Origin: JAQBDA01 sp041301185
Lineage (GTDB): Bacteria; Chloroflexota; Anaerolineae; Anaerolineales; UBA4823
Assembly (NCBI GenBank): GCA_041301185.1
Contig: JBFYSV010000309.1
Span: forward strand, 1 to 7,697
Direction of reading: 5' to 3'
DNA: 7,697 nucleotides
The notes under the pieces are model-generated. The model was not told the origin of the DNA and did not search any database. It worked only from the letters and a program-made list of their open reading frames with translations. Shown piece by piece: positions 5,985 to 7,697 of the stretch (position 1 is the stretch's first letter; the number at the start of each line of letters is the position of its first letter). Both the position numbers and the translations under genes were made by a program.

Positions 5985-7160
5985 ATGCAATGCCTGGCAA
6001 TAATCCCTGCCCGCGGTGGTTCTAAAGGTATCCCGCGCAAAAACATCCTGCCCTTGCTCGGCAAGCCGCTGATTGGCTACAACATCGAGCAAGCCCGCCG
6101 AGCGCGCCTGGTGAATCGGGTTGTTGTCTCGACTGACGACCCCGAGATCGCTGCCGTCTCGCGCCAATTTGGCGCTGAGGTGGTGTGGAGGCCGGCTGAA
6201 ATCAGCGGGGATACGGCATCGTCCGAGTCTGCGCTGCTGCACGCGCTTGAGCATTTGCAGCAGGCTGAGGGCTACCAGCCGGACCTGCTGGTCTTTCTGC
6301 AGTGCACCTCCCCGCTCACCCTGGCGGAAGACATTGATGGGACAATCCAGGCTTTGTTGGATGCAAGCGCCGATACCGCCCTGGCAGCTATACCCTTTCA
6401 TTACTTTGTCTGGAAAACTGACCCGAGCGGAGATGCCATTGGCATCAACCACAATAAGGCGTCACGCCCATTGCGCCAGGAGCGAGAGCCCCAGTATTTA
6501 GAAACTGGCGCAATATATGTGATGCGCGTCCCGGGTTTTTTGGAAGCCAGACACCGCTTCTTCGGCGAGACCAGCCTGTACGAGATGCCCACCGAGCGCC
6601 GGCTCGAGATCGACGATCCGGTTGATTTTCAAGTTGCCGAGGTACTGCTCCAGGCTCAGAGTGCTCAAGCCAAAGCTCGCCATCTCCCGGCGAGCATCGC
6701 TGCCCTGGTAATGGATTTTGACGGCGTCTTCACCGATAATAAAGTCATCGTCTTCCAGGACGGAAGCGAGGCCGTGGTGTGTGACCGCGGTGATGGCTGG
6801 GGAATCGGACAATTGAAGAAGACCGGCCTTCCGCTCTTAATCCTGTCCACCGAGCCGAACCGGGTCGTTAAGGCGCGCGCCGATAAACTTGGTCTGCCCT
6901 GCTTGCAGAACATCCCGGACAAGTGGGCTGCCCTGGACGCGTGGATGCAAGAGCAAGGCATAGACCCGGCCCAGGTGGTCTATATCGGCAACGACGCCAA
7001 CGACCTGCCCTGTATGACTCGCGTCGGTTGCGCGGTCGCTCCGGCAGATGCACACCCCAGCGCCCGTGCTGCTGCGCTTATCGTCCTCGATCACAACGGT
7101 GGTGATGGCGCCATCCGAGAATTGTGCGACCTGATCCTGGCGCGCGTCCGGGGCAGATGA
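5985..7160 (+). CDS. neuA: Bifunctional acylneuraminate cytidylyltransferase / KdsC-like HAD phosphatase
   Basis: This 391-residue protein joins two enzymes. Residues 1 to about 225 are a CMP-nonulosonate synthetase: IIPARGGSKGIPRKN (6-20) is the CTP-binding loop, VSTDDPEIA and FLQCTSPL are typical, YLETGAIYV (171-179) matches the sugar-binding strand, and LEIDDPVDF (207-215) holds the conserved acidic residues. Residues from about 237 to 391 are a KdsC-type HAD phosphatase: nucleophile D244 and acid D246 in MDFDGVFTD, S288 in LLILS, K313, GNDAND (335-340), and the KdsC-family tail NGGDGAIRE. All HAD catalytic positions are present, so the phosphatase half looks active. The likely job is to dephosphorylate a 9-phosphorylated nonulosonate and activate the free sugar with CTP, in the cytoplasm. 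AGGG at 5975-5978 precedes the ATG by 6 bases. It sits 8 bases after the oxidoreductase and 85 bases before the synthase gene. Neu5Ac itself is not proven as substrate. Confidence 0.88.
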   Translation: MQCLAIIPARGGSKGIPRKNILPLLGKPLIGYNIEQARRARLVNRVVVSTDDPEIAAVSRQFGAEVVWRPAEISGDTASSESALLHALEHLQQAEGYQPDLLVFLQCTSPLTLAEDIDGTIQALLDASADTALAAIPFHYFVWKTDPSGDAIGINHNKASRPLRQEREPQYLETGAIYVMRVPGFLEARHRFFGETSLYEMPTERRLEIDDPVDFQVAEVLLQAQSAQAKARHLPASIAALVMDFDGVFTDNKVIVFQDGSEAVVCDRGDGWGIGQLKKTGLPLLILSTEPNRVVKARADKLGLPCLQNIPDKWAALDAWMQEQGIDPAQVVYIGNDANDLPCMTRVGCAVAPADAHPSARAAALIVLDHNGGDGAIRELCDLILARVRGR

Positions 7161-7180
7161 CACCCTCGCAAATCAGGGTG
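7161..7180 (+). other. Small hairpin in the neuA-neuB gap
   Basis: CACCCT (7161-7166) and AGGGTG (7175-7180) can form a 6-bp stem with an 8-base loop directly after the cytidylyltransferase stop codon. No T-run follows, so it is not a standard intrinsic terminator. It could be an RNA-processing or stability element, or chance. Confidence 0.3.
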
Positions 7181-7234
7181 GATCGGCTGAATCAATGCAG
7201 CACGTCAACCTGTAAATATTAATGATCCTACACC

Positions 7235-7240
7235 AAGGAG
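7235..7240 (+). promoter_or_regulatory. Ribosome binding site of the NeuB-like gene
   Basis: AAGGAG is a near-perfect Shine-Dalgarno sequence five bases before the ATG at 7246. It is among the strongest in the window and fixes the start of the synthase. The gene is therefore translated independently of its upstream neighbour, despite the same orientation. Confidence 0.8.
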
Positions 7241-7245
7241 TAAGC

Positions 7246-7697
7246 ATGCCCAAAGCTATCCAGATCAGCGACAAGTGGGTTGGAGAGGGACACCCAACCT
7301 TTATCATCGCTGAGATTGGCATCAACCACAATGGAGATCTGAATACAGCCAAACGCCTGATCGACGTGGCTGTTATGGCTGGTTGCGACGCGGTCAAATT
7401 CCAGAAGCGCACTCCCGAGAAAGCCGTGCCCCCTGAGTACCAGAACGTGTTGCGCGAGACCCCCTGGGGGCTGATCTCTTACCTGGAATACCGCCACAAA
7501 GTAGAGTTCGGTCTGGAGGAATACACAGAGATCGACCGCTACTGCCGGGATAAAGGCATCCAGTGGTTCGCCTCTTGCTGGGATGAAGACTCGGTGGATT
7601 TCATTGAGCAGTTCTCACCGCCCTGTTACAAGATCGCCTCAGCCTGCCTGACCGACACCCCCCTTTTGGAGAAATTCCGCCAGACTGGCAGAGCCGC
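7246..7697 (+). CDS. neuB: N-acetylneuraminate synthase-like (NeuB family), N-terminal part, cut by window end
   Basis: The frame is open to the last base, giving about 150 residues of a protein that is usually about 340-360 long. FIIAEIGINHNGD (19-31) is the family signature at the start of the TIM barrel, followed by AKRLIDVAVMAGCDAVKFQKRT and later ETPWGLISYLEYRHKVEF, WFASCWDEDSVDF and YKIASACLTDTPLLE. These match the PEP-dependent sialic acid synthase group, which condenses phosphoenolpyruvate with N-acetylmannosamine, its 6-phosphate or a related sugar. The AEIGxNHxG form with KFQ fits the NeuB/LegI side better than the pseudaminic acid synthase side. The C-terminal antifreeze-like (SAF) domain expected in this family lies beyond the window. 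A phosphatase fused to the preceding cytidylyltransferase suggests a phosphorylated substrate, which is inference. The start is set by AAGGAG five bases upstream. Confidence 0.88.
   Translation, partial: MPKAIQISDKWVGEGHPTFIIAEIGINHNGDLNTAKRLIDVAVMAGCDAVKFQKRTPEKAVPPEYQNVLRETPWGLISYLEYRHKVEFGLEEYTEIDRYCRDKGIQWFASCWDEDSVDFIEQFSPPCYKIASACLTDTPLLEKFRQTGRA

Overview
The window is a compact stretch of cell-surface glycan biosynthesis genes from a moderately GC-rich bacterium. All nine genes are on the + strand. Two sampled 60-base lines give about 68% GC in the sulfotransferase but only about 33-45% in the small GxxExxY gene. The gene style and the CACGAAGG-type repeats around the GxxExxY gene would suit an environmental lineage such as Anaerolineae (Chloroflexota). 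No marker gene is present, so that placement is a low-confidence guess.

Left block (1-3389): the C-terminal part of a family 2-type glycosyltransferase, a SAM-dependent methyltransferase with an N-terminal zinc ribbon, a four-helix VanZ-like membrane protein, and a 472-residue protein that looks like a GT-B-fold glycosyl or polyol-phosphate transferase. These genes are separated by 2 bases or overlap by 8 and 4 bases, so they almost certainly share one transcript.

Middle (3418-3880): a 463-bp AT-rich unit made almost entirely of one GxxExxY (PD-(D/E)XK-like) gene. It is enclosed by a 28-bp inverted repeat with one mismatch, and each arm is three copies of an 8-bp motif. It sits between two glycan genes without breaking either and looks like an inserted, possibly mobile, cassette. 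It is the least conventional object in the window.

Right block (3920-7697): a sulfotransferase with readable PAPS-binding motifs, a Gfo/Idh/MocA oxidoreductase, a fusion of an acylneuraminate cytidylyltransferase with a KdsC-like HAD phosphatase, and the first part of a NeuB-type nonulosonic acid synthase that runs off the window. NeuB-like condensation, HAD dephosphorylation and CMP activation together give the last steps to a CMP-activated sialic-acid-like sugar. The glycosyltransferases, methyltransferase and sulfotransferase could then assemble and decorate a surface polymer carrying it. The precise sugar (sialic, legionaminic or another nonulosonate) cannot be decided here, because no precursor-sugar genes are inside the window.

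I see no tRNA, rRNA, CRISPR array or transposase. No gene-free stretch exceeds 85 bases.
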